Assembly (NCBI RefSeq): GCF_000423825.1
Contig: NZ_AUIS01000010.1
Span: 19,543 to 83,542, forward strand
Direction of reading: 5' to 3'
Length of the DNA stretch: 64,000 nt
From: Thermithiobacillus tepidarius DSM 3134
GTDB lineage: Bacteria; Pseudomonadota; Gammaproteobacteria; Acidithiobacillales; Thermithiobacillaceae
Shown here: one piece after another, positions 34,242 to 42,632 of the stretch
Numbering within the stretch: the stretch's first letter is position 1
Layout of the letters: every line of letters starts with the position of its first letter
Program-made: the position numbers and the translations under genes
Notes under the pieces: model-generated
Databases searched by the model: none
The model's input: the letters and a program-made list of their open reading frames with translations, nothing else
Told to the model about the DNA's origin: nothing

Positions 34242-35432
34242 ATGTCCCTCCCCGCCCTCCGACTCAAGCGCAACGAAGACAAGCGCCTGCGCAACGGCCA
34301 CCTGTGGGTCTTCAGCAACGAAGTGGATACCCGCCTGACCCCGCTCAAGGGCCTGCCGCCGGGCACGCTGGCGCGGGTGCAGGACGCGGCGGGCAAGGAC
34401 GTCGGCCTGGCCTTCGTCAGCCCGCAGTCGCTGATCTGCGCGCGGCTCGTCAGCCGCGACGCGCACGCCCCCATCGACCGCGACTTCTTCCAGGCCCGCC
34501 TGGCGCGCGCCCTGGCCCTGCGCGAGCGGCACTTCCCGGTGCCCTTCTACCGCTGGGTCTACGGCGAGGGCGACTTGCTGCCGGGGCTGGTGGTGGATCG
34601 CTACGGTGATTACCTGGTGGTGCAGACCGCCACCTGGGGCATGGAAAACGCCCTGCCCCTCATCCTCGACGCCCTGAGCGCCCTGGTTCAGCCGCGCGGC
34701 ATCCTGCTCAAGAACAACGGCAGCGCGCGCAAGCTGGAGGGCCTGCCCGCCGTGCTGGAGACAGCGCGCGACAGCATCCCCGAGCGCCTGGCGGTGGAGG
34801 AGAACGGCTGCCGTTTTCAGGTCGACGTGCTGGGCGGGCAGAAGACGGGCTGGTTCTACGACCACCGCGCCAATCGCGCGCGCCTGCGCGACTGGGTGGC
34901 TGGGCGCCGGGTGCTGGATCTCTTCAGCTACGTGGGCGGCTGGGGCGTGCAGGCGGCCGCCTTCGGCGCGCGCGAGGTGCTGTGCGTGGACAGCTCCGCG
35001 CCCGCCCTGGCGCTGGTCCACGAGAACGCGCGCCTGAACCAGGTGGAGGCGCGCGTGCACACCCACGCCGGCGACGTCTTCGCGGTCCTGAAGGAACTGG
35101 CGGAGGCGCCGCCTTTCGACGTGGTGATCCTGGACCCGCCGGCCTTCATCAAATCGCGCAAGGACATGGCCGAAGGCGTGCAGGCCTACCGGCGCGTCAA
35201 CCAGCTGGCTCTCAAGGTGTTGGCCGCCGACGGCATGCTGGTGAGCGCTTCCTGCTCCCACCACCTGTCCCGGGACCTGCTGCTGGAGCAGGTGGCGCGC
35301 GCCGCGGCCCAGCAGCGCGCGCCGCTGCAGCTGCTGGCCGAAGGGCATCAGGATCTGGATCACCCCATTCACCCGGGCATCCCCGAAAGCGCCTACATCA
35401 AGGCCCTTTTCCTGCACCGCACCCAAGAGTAG
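34242..35432 (+). CDS. rlmI: 23S rRNA m5C methyltransferase RlmI
   Basis: A 396-residue RlmI-type enzyme. The N-terminal PUA domain starts LRLKRNEDKRLRNGHLWVFSNEVD; a linker and the Rossmann methyltransferase domain follow, with GQKTGWFYDHRANR, VLDLFSYVGGWGVQAA (SAM motif I), VILDPPAFIKS and SASCSHHLS, which contains the catalytic Cys. RlmI methylates C1962 of 23S rRNA. It lies three bases before the diguanylate cyclase gene and may share its transcript; the functional link is unclear. Confidence 0.95.
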   Translation: MSLPALRLKRNEDKRLRNGHLWVFSNEVDTRLTPLKGLPPGTLARVQDAAGKDVGLAFVSPQSLICARLVSRDAHAPIDRDFFQARLARALALRERHFPVPFYRWVYGEGDLLPGLVVDRYGDYLVVQTATWGMENALPLILDALSALVQPRGILLKNNGSARKLEGLPAVLETARDSIPERLAVEENGCRFQVDVLGGQKTGWFYDHRANRARLRDWVAGRRVLDLFSYVGGWGVQAAAFGAREVLCVDSSAPALALVHENARLNQVEARVHTHAGDVFAVLKELAEAPPFDVVILDPPAFIKSRKDMAEGVQAYRRVNQLALKVLAADGMLVSASCSHHLSRDLLLEQVARAAAQQRAPLQLLAEGHQDLDHPIHPGIPESAYIKALFLHRTQE

Positions 35433-35435
35433 TTC

Positions 35436-36926
35436 GTGGCCCGGCCTCCCCTTTCCCTGCGCGACCTCACCCGCTCCCAGATCGCCATCGTGCTGCTGGC
35501 AGGCATCCTGGCCTTGGCGATCAACGGCTTCTTTCTGCTGAGGAGCTACGAGCAGGAAGAGTCGCGCATCCTCCAGAGCCAGGCGGTACAGCTGGCGCAG
35601 GGCATCGCCGCCACCGTGGACTCCTTCTCCATGGTCAGCCGGGCACTGGCCCGGGATCCGGAAATCCAGGACCTCCTGCTGCGCAAGGAGGAATACCGCA
35701 TCAAGGAGGTGCTGGATACCCGCCGTCAGCACATGCCGCGCACCCTGAGCCTGGCGCTGGTGGACACCGGCGGCAGAATCTACGAATCGCGCGATTTCCC
35801 CCTGGGCCCCATCTGCCGGCAGCGGCTGCATTATCTGATCGCCAATCTCAATCGCGCGCCCGACCTGCCGGTCAACGATCCGGCCGACCCCACGCGCGGG
35901 CAGGTGGGCACTCTGACGCCGGTACGCGCCCCCGACGGCGACCAGATCATCGGCTACGTCTTCATCAGCTTCCGCTTCAGCTCCCTGCGCGAGGGCTTCG
36001 AGAACTTCTCCTCGCCGGACATGCATTTTCGCATCCGCGACCGTCGGGGGCAGATCATTTACATCAGCACCCCGCAGCCGCCGGGGGGCACTTGGCTCCA
36101 AAGCGACTGGATCCAGATCCCGCACACGCCCTGGGCATTGCAGACGGATGCCCGGGGCTATGAGTTCGGCAAGATCATGCTGGTGCTGGCGGCGGTGAAT
36201 CTCGCCGTCGCCGCCCTGGTCATCCTGGCCTTCGCCCTGATCCAGCGGCGCCTGCAGCGGGTGGTGCAGGCGGAGCTGGGCCAGTTGCACGAAACCCTGG
36301 CGGCCATTCACCAGGGGCAGACCACGCTGCCGGACCTCCAGCCCGGTCTGGCTGACACCGCCAACCTCTGGGAAGACATCGGCGAACTGGCCCAGGACAT
36401 CCACCAGCAGCAGAAGCAGCTTGAGCAGCTCAGCTTGAGCGACTCCCTGACCGGCCTGGCCAACCGCCGGCACTTCGAGATGGAACTGGAGCGCACCCTG
36501 TCCCTGGCCAAGCGCGGCATCCATGTCACCCTGGCGCTCATCGACCTGGATCACTTCAAGACCGTCAACGACAATGCCGGCCACTTGGCCGGCGACGCGG
36601 CCCTGCGGCTCTTCGCCGATACCCTGCGCCAGCACACCCGCTCCTCCGATTTCTGCGCCCGTCTCGGCGGCGACGAATTCGCCGTGCTCTGCATCAGTCT
36701 GCCCGAGGCGCAGCAGCAGGAAGCATTCAGCCGCTTTGCCACGGATTTCCATGCCCGCCTGCAGACCCACACCGCCTTGCGCGGTTACGGCCTGAGCATG
36801 AGCGCCGGGGTGATCTCCATCGATCCCATGCGCGATCAGATCCCGGCCGACTGCCTGCGCCGCGCCGACGCGGCCCTCTACGCCGCCAAGACCCAGGGAC
36901 GCAATAGAGTTGTCCTCGGCAATTAG
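35436..36926 (+). CDS. Membrane-bound diguanylate cyclase with periplasmic sensor
   Basis: A 496-residue protein with a GTG start. The first transmembrane helix (about 16-36) is followed by a periplasmic region (37-245) of double-Cache/PDC type, a second helix (246-270), a HAMP-like linker with coiled coil (275-335) and a GGDEF domain. The active site is LGGDEF (411-415) with a complete RxxD inhibitory site (RSSD, 402-405) five residues before it, so it should make c-di-GMP from GTP and be product-inhibited. It is the only clearly active GGDEF protein in the window. The periplasmic ligand is unknown. It follows rlmI by three bases. Confidence 0.95.
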   Translation: MARPPLSLRDLTRSQIAIVLLAGILALAINGFFLLRSYEQEESRILQSQAVQLAQGIAATVDSFSMVSRALARDPEIQDLLLRKEEYRIKEVLDTRRQHMPRTLSLALVDTGGRIYESRDFPLGPICRQRLHYLIANLNRAPDLPVNDPADPTRGQVGTLTPVRAPDGDQIIGYVFISFRFSSLREGFENFSSPDMHFRIRDRRGQIIYISTPQPPGGTWLQSDWIQIPHTPWALQTDARGYEFGKIMLVLAAVNLAVAALVILAFALIQRRLQRVVQAELGQLHETLAAIHQGQTTLPDLQPGLADTANLWEDIGELAQDIHQQQKQLEQLSLSDSLTGLANRRHFEMELERTLSLAKRGIHVTLALIDLDHFKTVNDNAGHLAGDAALRLFADTLRQHTRSSDFCARLGGDEFAVLCISLPEAQQQEAFSRFATDFHARLQTHTALRGYGLSMSAGVISIDPMRDQIPADCLRRADAALYAAKTQGRNRVVLGN

Positions 36927-37002
36927 TGTAAGATAATCGCCCCTGTTCATCGGCCCGCCTCCGCAGCCGCGGACGGATAGGCCATGCATCCGGAGAATTT
37001 CC

Positions 37003-37626
37003 ATGCGCCGGCGGTTGATGCTTGCGGCTTTTTTCGTGCTGGGCCCGCTGGCCTTGGCCCGGATCGCGGCGTGCTCCTCGCCGGCGCCCACCCCTTCTTC
37101 TCACGACAAGGAGCAATCCATGGCCCATCCCCAAGTGGCACTGCACACCAATTACGGCAAGATCGTGCTGGAACTCGACGCGGACAAGGCGCCCAAGACC
37201 GTCGCCAATTTTCTCGAATACGTGCGCAACGGCCATTACAACGGGACCATCTTCCACCGGGTCATCGACGGCTTCATGATCCAGGGCGGCGGCTTCGACG
37301 CGGACATGCAGCAGAAGTCCACCGGCGCCCCCATCGAAAACGAAGCCGACAACGGCCTCAAGAACGCCCGCGGCACCATCGCCATGGCCCGCACCAACGA
37401 CCCCCACTCGGCCACCGCCCAGTTCTTCATCAACGTGGCCGACAACGATTTCCTGAACCACAGCGGCAAGAACCCGCAGGGCTGGGGCTATGCCGTCTTC
37501 GGCAAGGTGGTCCAGGGCATGGATGTGGTGGACAAGATCAAGGACGTGCGCACCGGCAACCAAGGTTTCCACCAGAACGTGCCCACCGAACCGGTGATCA
37601 TCGAGAGCGCCGAGGAAATCAAATAG
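37003..37626 (+). CDS. ppiB: Cyclophilin-type peptidyl-prolyl isomerase with optional signal peptide
   Basis: The cyclophilin domain spans residues 40-207: [62 protein letters not shown] and [10 protein letters not shown]. Two in-frame starts each have their own ribosome site: ATG 37003 (GGAGAATTTCC) yields a 39-residue leader with a hydrophobic stretch ([15 protein letters not shown]) ending ARIAAC, a possible lipobox; ATG 37120 (AAGGAG eight bases upstream) yields a 168-residue cytosolic PpiB of normal size. The gene could make exported and cytosolic forms. ppiB next to lpxH is conserved in gammaproteobacteria. The full-length form is annotated. Confidence 0.93.
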   Translation: MRRRLMLAAFFVLGPLALARIAACSSPAPTPSSHDKEQSMAHPQVALHTNYGKIVLELDADKAPKTVANFLEYVRNGHYNGTIFHRVIDGFMIQGGGFDADMQQKSTGAPIENEADNGLKNARGTIAMARTNDPHSATAQFFINVADNDFLNHSGKNPQGWGYAVFGKVVQGMDVVDKIKDVRTGNQGFHQNVPTEPVIIESAEEIK

Positions 37627-37662
37627 CAGGATCGCAGCGAGGGGCGGCCAACGCCGCCCCCG

Positions 37663-38445
37663 ATGCCAGCCAAGATGACCGTCACCGGCCCCATTCTCTT
37701 CATCTCCGACCTCCATCTCAGCGCCACCCGACCGCAGATGGTCCAGCTCTTTCTCCGCTTTCTGGAGGAACGGGCGGCCCAGGCGGCGGCCCTGTACATC
37801 CTGGGGGATTTCTTCGAATACTGGGTGGGCCGGGGTGCCGAACAGGAGCCGGCCCACGGGGAGATCATCGATGTCTTGCGCGCCCTCACCGGGCGCGGCG
37901 TACCGGTGTGGATCATGGGCGGCAACCGCGACTTCATGCTGGGCGCCGATTTCGCCCGCCGCAGCGGCGCCCGCATCCTGCCCGACCCGAGCGTGATCAT
38001 CCTGGACGGCCAGCCGGCGCTGCTGACCCACGGCGACCGCCTGTGCACCGATGACGTCGCCTACCAGCGCTTCCGCCGCGTCATCCAGCATCCCCTCACC
38101 CGCGCCACCCTGGGCCGGCTGCCCTATGCCTGGCGCACCCGCCTGGCCGGCAATCTGCGCAACGCCAGCCACAATGCCATGCAGCACAAGGCGCCGGTCA
38201 TCATGGACGTCAACCCGGATGCCGTGCTCGCCGCCTGCCGGGGCGATCCCCCTTACCCCTCGGCCCCGCACGGCCAGCCCTATCCCCTCCTCATCCACGG
38301 CCACACCCACCGCCCCGCCGTGCACCACTACACCATCGACGGCCATGCCTGCCGGCGCATCGTGCTGGGCGACTGGTACGAGACCGGCAGCGTGCTGTGC
38401 TGTGAGGGCGGCGAGTGCCGATTGGAACGCTTCGGGGTGGCGTAA
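37663..38445 (+). CDS. lpxH: UDP-2,3-diacylglucosamine diphosphatase
   Basis: LpxH hydrolyses UDP-2,3-diacylglucosamine to lipid X in lipid A synthesis, at the inner membrane surface. This 260-residue protein has all calcineurin-like metal motifs: FISDLHLS, LGDFFEYW, GGNRDFM, LTHGDRL and IHGHTHRP. An ATG at 37675 is an alternative start giving ILFISDLHLS nearer the N-terminus. It lies 36 bases after the cyclophilin gene and likely shares its transcript. Its presence confirms a Gram-negative outer membrane. Confidence 0.95.
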   Translation: MPAKMTVTGPILFISDLHLSATRPQMVQLFLRFLEERAAQAAALYILGDFFEYWVGRGAEQEPAHGEIIDVLRALTGRGVPVWIMGGNRDFMLGADFARRSGARILPDPSVIILDGQPALLTHGDRLCTDDVAYQRFRRVIQHPLTRATLGRLPYAWRTRLAGNLRNASHNAMQHKAPVIMDVNPDAVLAACRGDPPYPSAPHGQPYPLLIHGHTHRPAVHHYTIDGHACRRIVLGDWYETGSVLCCEGGECRLERFGVA

Positions 38446-38557
38446 CGGCTGGTCAGCAGCCGAGATCTTCAGGGAGTGGAGGGAACAGGTGAGGGACAGC
38501 GGGCGCAAGCCGCTCCTTGCCTGCCAGGCTTGAGCTGGGCCAGTTCCACCCCACCTG

Positions 38558-38836
38558 CTACACCGTTTCTTGCACCTCGAATCCCGCCATCCCCCGCGGC
38601 GACTCCCACCGTACCCGGCACTCCCGCACCTCCGCCAGCGGCGGCCCCCGGCGCAGCCAGTCCAGAAGCGCCTGCAAGGCCGCCCCGTCGCCCTCGGCCC
38701 AGACTTCCACCGTGCCGTCGCGCCGGTTGCGCACCCAGCCGGCCAGCCCCAGTTCCGCCGCCCGCCGCCGGGCATGGGCGCGGAAGGCCACGCCCTGCAC
38801 CCGTCCCGCCACGATCACCGAGCACGCCTGCGCCAT
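38558..38836 (-). CDS. acyP: Acylphosphatase
   Basis: A 92-residue acylphosphatase, the normal size. The phosphate loop reads GRVQGVAFRAHARRRA (catalytic Arg in AFR; the family usually has GFR), followed by GWVRNRRDGTVEVWAEG with the catalytic Asn. It hydrolyses acyl phosphates such as carbamoyl or acetyl phosphate. It begins nine bases after the end of the membrane-fusion gene and is the last gene of the efflux operon. The 112-base convergent spacer to lpxH contains a decayed REP arm (GCGGGCGCAAGCCGCTCCTT). Confidence 0.93.
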   Translation of the reverse strand: MAQACSVIVAGRVQGVAFRAHARRRAAELGLAGWVRNRRDGTVEVWAEGDGAALQALLDWLRRGPPLAEVRECRVRWESPRGMAGFEVQETV

Positions 38837-38845
38837 GGCCGCCTC

Positions 38846-39643
38846 CTAGGGTTGCTCTGCCGCCGCGTCCTCCGTCTTTCCTTCGACCTTTTTGCCGTCC
38901 GCCTGATCCGCGGCATCGGGCAGGATCACCGTGGCCTGCATGCCCGGGCGCAGACTGCGCCCATCATGGAGCACCTGCAGCACCAGGAACTGGCGGTCGG
39001 GCCGGGAGGCGACCGGCTGGACCTGGATGAGCACGGCATCAAAGCGGCGCCCGCCCGCGCGCACCGGCAGCTTGTCGCCGACGCGCAGCGCCGGCCCGGC
39101 GGGCACTTCCACGCTCAAGCGCAGGCTGCGCCCGTCCGGGGCCAGCAGGAACAGCCGGGGCGCGTTGAGGCGCGCCACCACGGTCTGGCCGGTGCTGACG
39201 TAGCTGCGCTGCACCCGGCCCGAAAAGGGCGCACGGATCTCCGTCAGGGCCAAGTCCACCTGCGCCGCCTGCCACTGGGCCTGGCTCTGATCGTAGTCGC
39301 GCTGCGCCACTTCCAGATCGCGATCGGCAATGACGCCGCGCTCGTAGAGAATGCGCATGCGCTCCAGCTGTCGCTTGGCATCCTCGGCGCGGGCAGCGGC
39401 ATCGCGCACGCGGGCCTGGGCCGTGCGCGCATCCAGGCGCGCCAGCACCTTGCCGGCCTGCACCCGCTCGCCGGCACGCGCCTGCACCGCAACCACTTCG
39501 CCCGAAACCTGGGCGGACAGCAGGGTCTGGGCATTGCCGCGCAGGCTGCCGCTGTAGTCCGCGGCCGATGCCGCGCCCGCGCTGGTCAGAAGCAGGAGGG
39601 CCAGCAGACGGCCCGGAGTCGGATGGCTATTTCTCTTGTGCAT
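38846..39643 (-). CDS. Periplasmic adaptor (membrane-fusion) protein, HlyD/RND type
   Basis: A 265-residue exported protein: signal peptide (LLALLLLTSAGAASAA), a first lipoyl half-motif (VSGEVVAVQARAGERVQAGKVLARLD), an alpha-hairpin (about 70-130, ending ERGVIADRDLEVAQRDYDQSQAQWQAAQVDLALTEIRAP), the second lipoyl half (FSGRVQRSYVSTGQTV) and a beta-barrel. It is short for an RND adaptor. It overlaps the end of the TolC-type gene by 17 bases, so the two are coupled. No inner-membrane pump is in the operon; a pump elsewhere must be used, or the pair serves a non-RND system. Confidence 0.9.
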   Translation of the reverse strand: MHKRNSHPTPGRLLALLLLTSAGAASAADYSGSLRGNAQTLLSAQVSGEVVAVQARAGERVQAGKVLARLDARTAQARVRDAAARAEDAKRQLERMRILYERGVIADRDLEVAQRDYDQSQAQWQAAQVDLALTEIRAPFSGRVQRSYVSTGQTVVARLNAPRLFLLAPDGRSLRLSVEVPAGPALRVGDKLPVRAGGRRFDAVLIQVQPVASRPDRQFLVLQVLHDGRSLRPGMQATVILPDAADQADGKKVEGKTEDAAAEQP

Positions 39644-41015
39644 CGGCGGATTCCTTCGGGGAAGCGGGGACGGCCGGCGCGTCCAGGCGCACCGGCTGTC
39701 CCAGCAGGGCGTCGAGACGGGCCAGGCTCAGGGTGAGCTGGTACTGCACCTGGGCGTTGAACAGCTCGGCGTCGGTGTAATCTACCATCGAGTTGCCCAG
39801 ATCCGACTGCAGCTCCAGCTCGTAGAGCGAGCGGCCCAGGTCCAGGGATTTGCTGCGGTAGCGCAGGCGCGTCTCCGCCTCGCGCAGGCGTTCGGTCAAG
39901 GTCTGGATCTCCGCGACCGTGTCCATCAGCACCTCGCGCAGGCGCAGACGGCGCTCGCCGAGCAACGCCTTGCTCTGCTGCAGCCGCGCCAGGGCCTTGC
40001 TCCGCAGCCCGCCCTGGGCGCCGCCCTGGTACAAGGGCCAGTCGAGGGCCAGCCCCAGATACCAGCGGTCGCGGGTGACGAACTTGCGGGTGTAGTAGTT
40101 GGCCCGCGCCTCGGCGTCGAGGGTCGGCAGATAATTGGCCCGCGCCCCCCTGTAGTCCGCCTCGGCGGCGGCCAGTTCCGCCTGCGCCGCGCGCAGGGCC
40201 GGGTTCTTGGCCAGCGCCGCCTGATAAATCTCCTCGAACTCGCCCAGCTCGCGCGGCCCCGGCAAGGTCTTGGGCGGCAGCAGTTGCGAGGGGATTTCCC
40301 CCTCCACGCCGAGGGCGGTGGCCAAGCGCAGGCGGGCTTGGCGCTGCTGATGCTGGGTTTCGATGAAACGGCTGCGCAGGGTGCGGAAGGTGTCTTCCAG
40401 GCGCGCCAGCTCCAGCTCGGAGATCTGTCCCACTTCCTTGCGGTCGCGGCCGTCGCGGAAACGCACGAAGGCCACCGCCATGGCCTCGTTGGCCACGTCG
40501 TGGCGGCGGTCCGCCAGCAGCACGTCGAAGAAGCGCGCCATCACCTCGATGCGGCGCTGGTTGCGCACATCCGTCAGTTCGACCTGCCGCGCCGTCAGGC
40601 GCGCCTTGGCAGCGTCCAACCCCTCGCTGCTGCGGCCGAAATCATAGAGGCGCTGGCGCAGGAGCAGGCTGGCGCGGTGATCGTCCACCCAGCCGGATTC
40701 GTCGCCGTTGACCACCAGGCTCGACTGGGCGGCGGTGGTGATGGGCTCCACCCAGGCGAGCCGCCCTTCCGCGCGCAGGTCCGGCAACAGGGGACTGCGG
40801 GCGATGCGCCGGTCGGCCTCGCTTTCCGCCAAGCGCGCTTCGGCCGCCGCGATGTAGGGATTGCCCTGGTCGGCCAGGCGCAGGCATTCCTCCAGCGTCA
40901 GCGGCTCCGGCAACCGGGCAGCCTGCGCCCCGGGTGCCGACAGGAGCAAGGCCAGCACCCCGCACAAGGACAGCCGGCGTGCCCGCCGGCGCGCCATGCT
41001 CGAAAGGCCGCGCAT
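39627..41015 (-). CDS. TolC-family outer membrane efflux protein
   Basis: A 462-residue protein with signal peptide (LSLCGVLALLLSAPGAQA) and two OEP repeats of long coiled helices (LTLEECLRLADQGNPYIAAAEARLAESEADRR; LRAAQAELAAAEADYRGARANYLPTLDAEARANYYTR). The length and Leu/Ala/Glu-rich helices fit the TolC barrel-tunnel fold. The start at 41015 lies one base after the stop of the thioredoxin-like gene (TGAGATG), so translation is coupled. It pairs with the adaptor gene downstream, but there is no pump gene. A SoxW-type gene directly upstream is an unusual neighbour. Confidence 0.92.
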   Translation of the reverse strand: MRGLSSMARRRARRLSLCGVLALLLSAPGAQAARLPEPLTLEECLRLADQGNPYIAAAEARLAESEADRRIARSPLLPDLRAEGRLAWVEPITTAAQSSLVVNGDESGWVDDHRASLLLRQRLYDFGRSSEGLDAAKARLTARQVELTDVRNQRRIEVMARFFDVLLADRRHDVANEAMAVAFVRFRDGRDRKEVGQISELELARLEDTFRTLRSRFIETQHQQRQARLRLATALGVEGEIPSQLLPPKTLPGPRELGEFEEIYQAALAKNPALRAAQAELAAAEADYRGARANYLPTLDAEARANYYTRKFVTRDRWYLGLALDWPLYQGGAQGGLRSKALARLQQSKALLGERRLRLREVLMDTVAEIQTLTERLREAETRLRYRSKSLDLGRSLYELELQSDLGNSMVDYTDAELFNAQVQYQLTLSLARLDALLGQPVRLDAPAVPASPKESADAQEK

Positions 41016-41016
41016 C

Positions 41017-41589
41017 TCAGGAAGACTGCGCGCGATTGCGTTTGTAGTTGATGAAGTTGTCGGTCTTGTAGGCGCCGCTGGCCACGAACTGGCCCAGCAG
41101 CATGAAAGTCTGCTGATCGGCGAAGCCGGTGAAGCGGGCCATTTCCTTGCCGTCCGGCCCGACGAAGACGAAAGTGGGGGTCAGGCGCGCCCGGTGGGCC
41201 AGGGCGAACTGACGCTGGGGCATCTCGCGGCCCGCGAAGTCCTTCACCGCCTGGCTGGCGTAGATGTCCACCTCGAAGATCTTGAAGTTCTTGCGGTAGA
41301 AGTCTTGCACCGTCGGCTGGTTCAGCACGGTGGCCTTCATTTTTTCGCAGAAGGGACACTCGTCCTGCACGAACATGATCAGCACGCCCTTCTTGCCGGA
41401 CTTGGCGGCGCTCTGGAGCTCGTCCTGGTAATCGCCGAAGCTTTGCTCGAAAAAGTGGGCCGAGGGGTTGCGCGGCTGCTCCGCGGCTTTGACGGACAGG
41501 CTGGCGAGTGCCATAAAGACGATGAGCAGGAGCAGAAAGGCAAGCCGGTAGGCTGATGTGGGTTTGATCTCTCGCAGACTGGCACGCAT
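41017..41589 (-). CDS. SoxW-like periplasmic thioredoxin
   Basis: A 190-residue exported protein: a membrane or signal helix (AYRLAFLLLLIVFMALASLSVKA, about 12-34), then a thioredoxin fold with CPFC in FVQDECPFCEKMKAT, DIYASQAVKDF, LTPTFVFVGPDGKE (cis-Pro) and FTGF. This resembles SoxW and other thioredoxin_2/DUF255-like periplasmic proteins that keep thiols of sulfur-oxidation proteins reduced. AAGGAG lies six bases before the ATG at 41589. It is followed in coupled fashion by tolC and preceded by tlpA, though a terminator separates it from tlpA. Confidence 0.85.
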   Translation of the reverse strand: MRASLREIKPTSAYRLAFLLLLIVFMALASLSVKAAEQPRNPSAHFFEQSFGDYQDELQSAAKSGKKGVLIMFVQDECPFCEKMKATVLNQPTVQDFYRKNFKIFEVDIYASQAVKDFAGREMPQRQFALAHRARLTPTFVFVGPDGKEMARFTGFADQQTFMLLGQFVASGAYKTDNFINYKRNRAQSS

Positions 41590-41662
41590 AGCACTCTCCT
41601 TGGGTGTATCTGTTGTTCTGCCCAAGCAAATGCAGAATGCATGCCAGCGGCGGCCCAAACAA

Positions 41663-41690
41663 AAGGCCCGCTGCCGGGGCAGCGGGCCTT
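41663..41690 (-). terminator. Rho-independent terminator after tlpA
   Basis: AAGGCCCGCTGCC (41663-41675) and GGCAGCGGGCCTT (41678-41690) form a 13-bp stem. On the minus strand the stem is followed by TTTTGTTT. It should end the cytochrome-tlpA transcript before the SoxW-like gene, which would then start its own. Confidence 0.85.
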
Positions 41691-41725
41691 GCTCCGGGCC
41701 GAAGGACTGTACCGCTTAGCACAGC

Positions 41726-42226
41726 TCAGCGCGTCGCGACTGTCCCTTTGCGCACAAACTGCTCGAGCTGCGCGGGCGTCACGATGCCGGCCTGCTGGCC
41801 GACGATCTGGCCCTTGCGGTCGATGAAGAAGGTGGTGGGCAGCACGCGCACGCGGCCATACTGATTCGCCACGTTGTTGTCGCCGATGACCACCGGATAG
41901 TTCACGTCGAACATGCGCACGAACTCCTTGACCTCGTCCGGATCGTCCATGGCCACGCCGAGCACCACCGCCTTGTCGCCGTAGCGGGTGTAGAAATCGG
42001 CCAGATCGGGGATCTCCTTGCGGCAGGGCGGGCACCAGGTGGCCCAGAAGTTGAGCACCACCAGCTTGCCCCGGTACTGCTTGAGTTCGATGGGCTTGCC
42101 GTCGACCCCGGGCAGCTTGAAGTCCGGGGCGGGTTGCGCCGCCTGGGCCGGGGTGCTCAGGACGGTGAAGAAAGACAGCAGCAGGACGAGCCAGAGGCCG
42201 CGTTCAAAAATAGGCTTATTTCGCAT
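41726..42226 (-). CDS. TlpA-type periplasmic thiol-disulfide oxidoreductase
   Basis: A 166-residue exported protein: signal peptide (WLVLLLSFFTVLSTPAQA), then a TlpA/ResA thioredoxin fold with NFWATWCPPCRKEIPDL (CPPC active site), VAMDDPDEVKEF and VLPTTFFIDRKG (cis-Pro). Such proteins reduce apocytochrome c cysteines for haem attachment or maintain periplasmic thiols. Its start overlaps the end of the cytochrome c gene by 11 bases. The neighbouring c-type cytochromes fit a cytochrome maturation role. Confidence 0.92.
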   Translation of the reverse strand: MRNKPIFERGLWLVLLLSFFTVLSTPAQAAQPAPDFKLPGVDGKPIELKQYRGKLVVLNFWATWCPPCRKEIPDLADFYTRYGDKAVVLGVAMDDPDEVKEFVRMFDVNYPVVIGDNNVANQYGRVRVLPTTFFIDRKGQIVGQQAGIVTPAQLEQFVRKGTVATR

Positions 42227-42518
42227 ACTTGTAGTACCTGTTGTTGATGTAGGTGGCCACGTTTTCCAGATCCTTCATGCTCAGGGGCTGCTTGAGCGCC
42301 CGGTTGCAGTTCTGCTGGGCGAAGATCAGGATGTCCTGCTGGCTCTTGGCGCGCCGGTCGGGCCGGGTGAAGACCTCGGCGCCGTGGCAGCTGACGCATT
42401 GCTGGTTGTAGATCTTCTCGCCGGCCACCGGGTCGCCGGCCAGCTTGGCTTGCGCCAGGCCGCCCGCGCCGAGCAGCACCGCGCCCGCAAGCGCGCTCAA
42501 GACAAAGGATTTACGCAT
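42216..42518 (-). CDS. Small monohaem cytochrome c
   Basis: A 100-residue exported cytochrome: signal peptide (FVLSALAGAVLLGAGGLAQA), one haem site CVSCH in IYNQQCVSCHGAEVF, and a C-terminal helix (PLSMKDLENVATYINNRYYKY) typical of class I cytochromes. A Met ligand is probable in PLSM. Size and sequence fit a mobile electron carrier of the cytochrome c551/c5 kind. It leads the operon with tlpA and is divergent from ppk1. Confidence 0.9.
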   Translation of the reverse strand: MRKSFVLSALAGAVLLGAGGLAQAKLAGDPVAGEKIYNQQCVSCHGAEVFTRPDRRAKSQQDILIFAQQNCNRALKQPLSMKDLENVATYINNRYYKYAK

Positions 42519-42632
42519 TCATCACTCTCCTGTTCGTACAAACGTCCGAAACACTGTGTTATTGTTAAGCAAAGTCAGCCCTTGCTGTCCGGCCACATCT
42601 ATAAACGCTGCAGAAGGCAAACAGTTTAATCG

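Noticed and set aside
34224..37091. A 955-codon open frame on the minus strand
   Set aside because: It lies antisense to rlmI and the diguanylate cyclase, both with clear domains. Its product is Gln/Gly/His-rich without any motif; long antisense frames are usual at this GC content.
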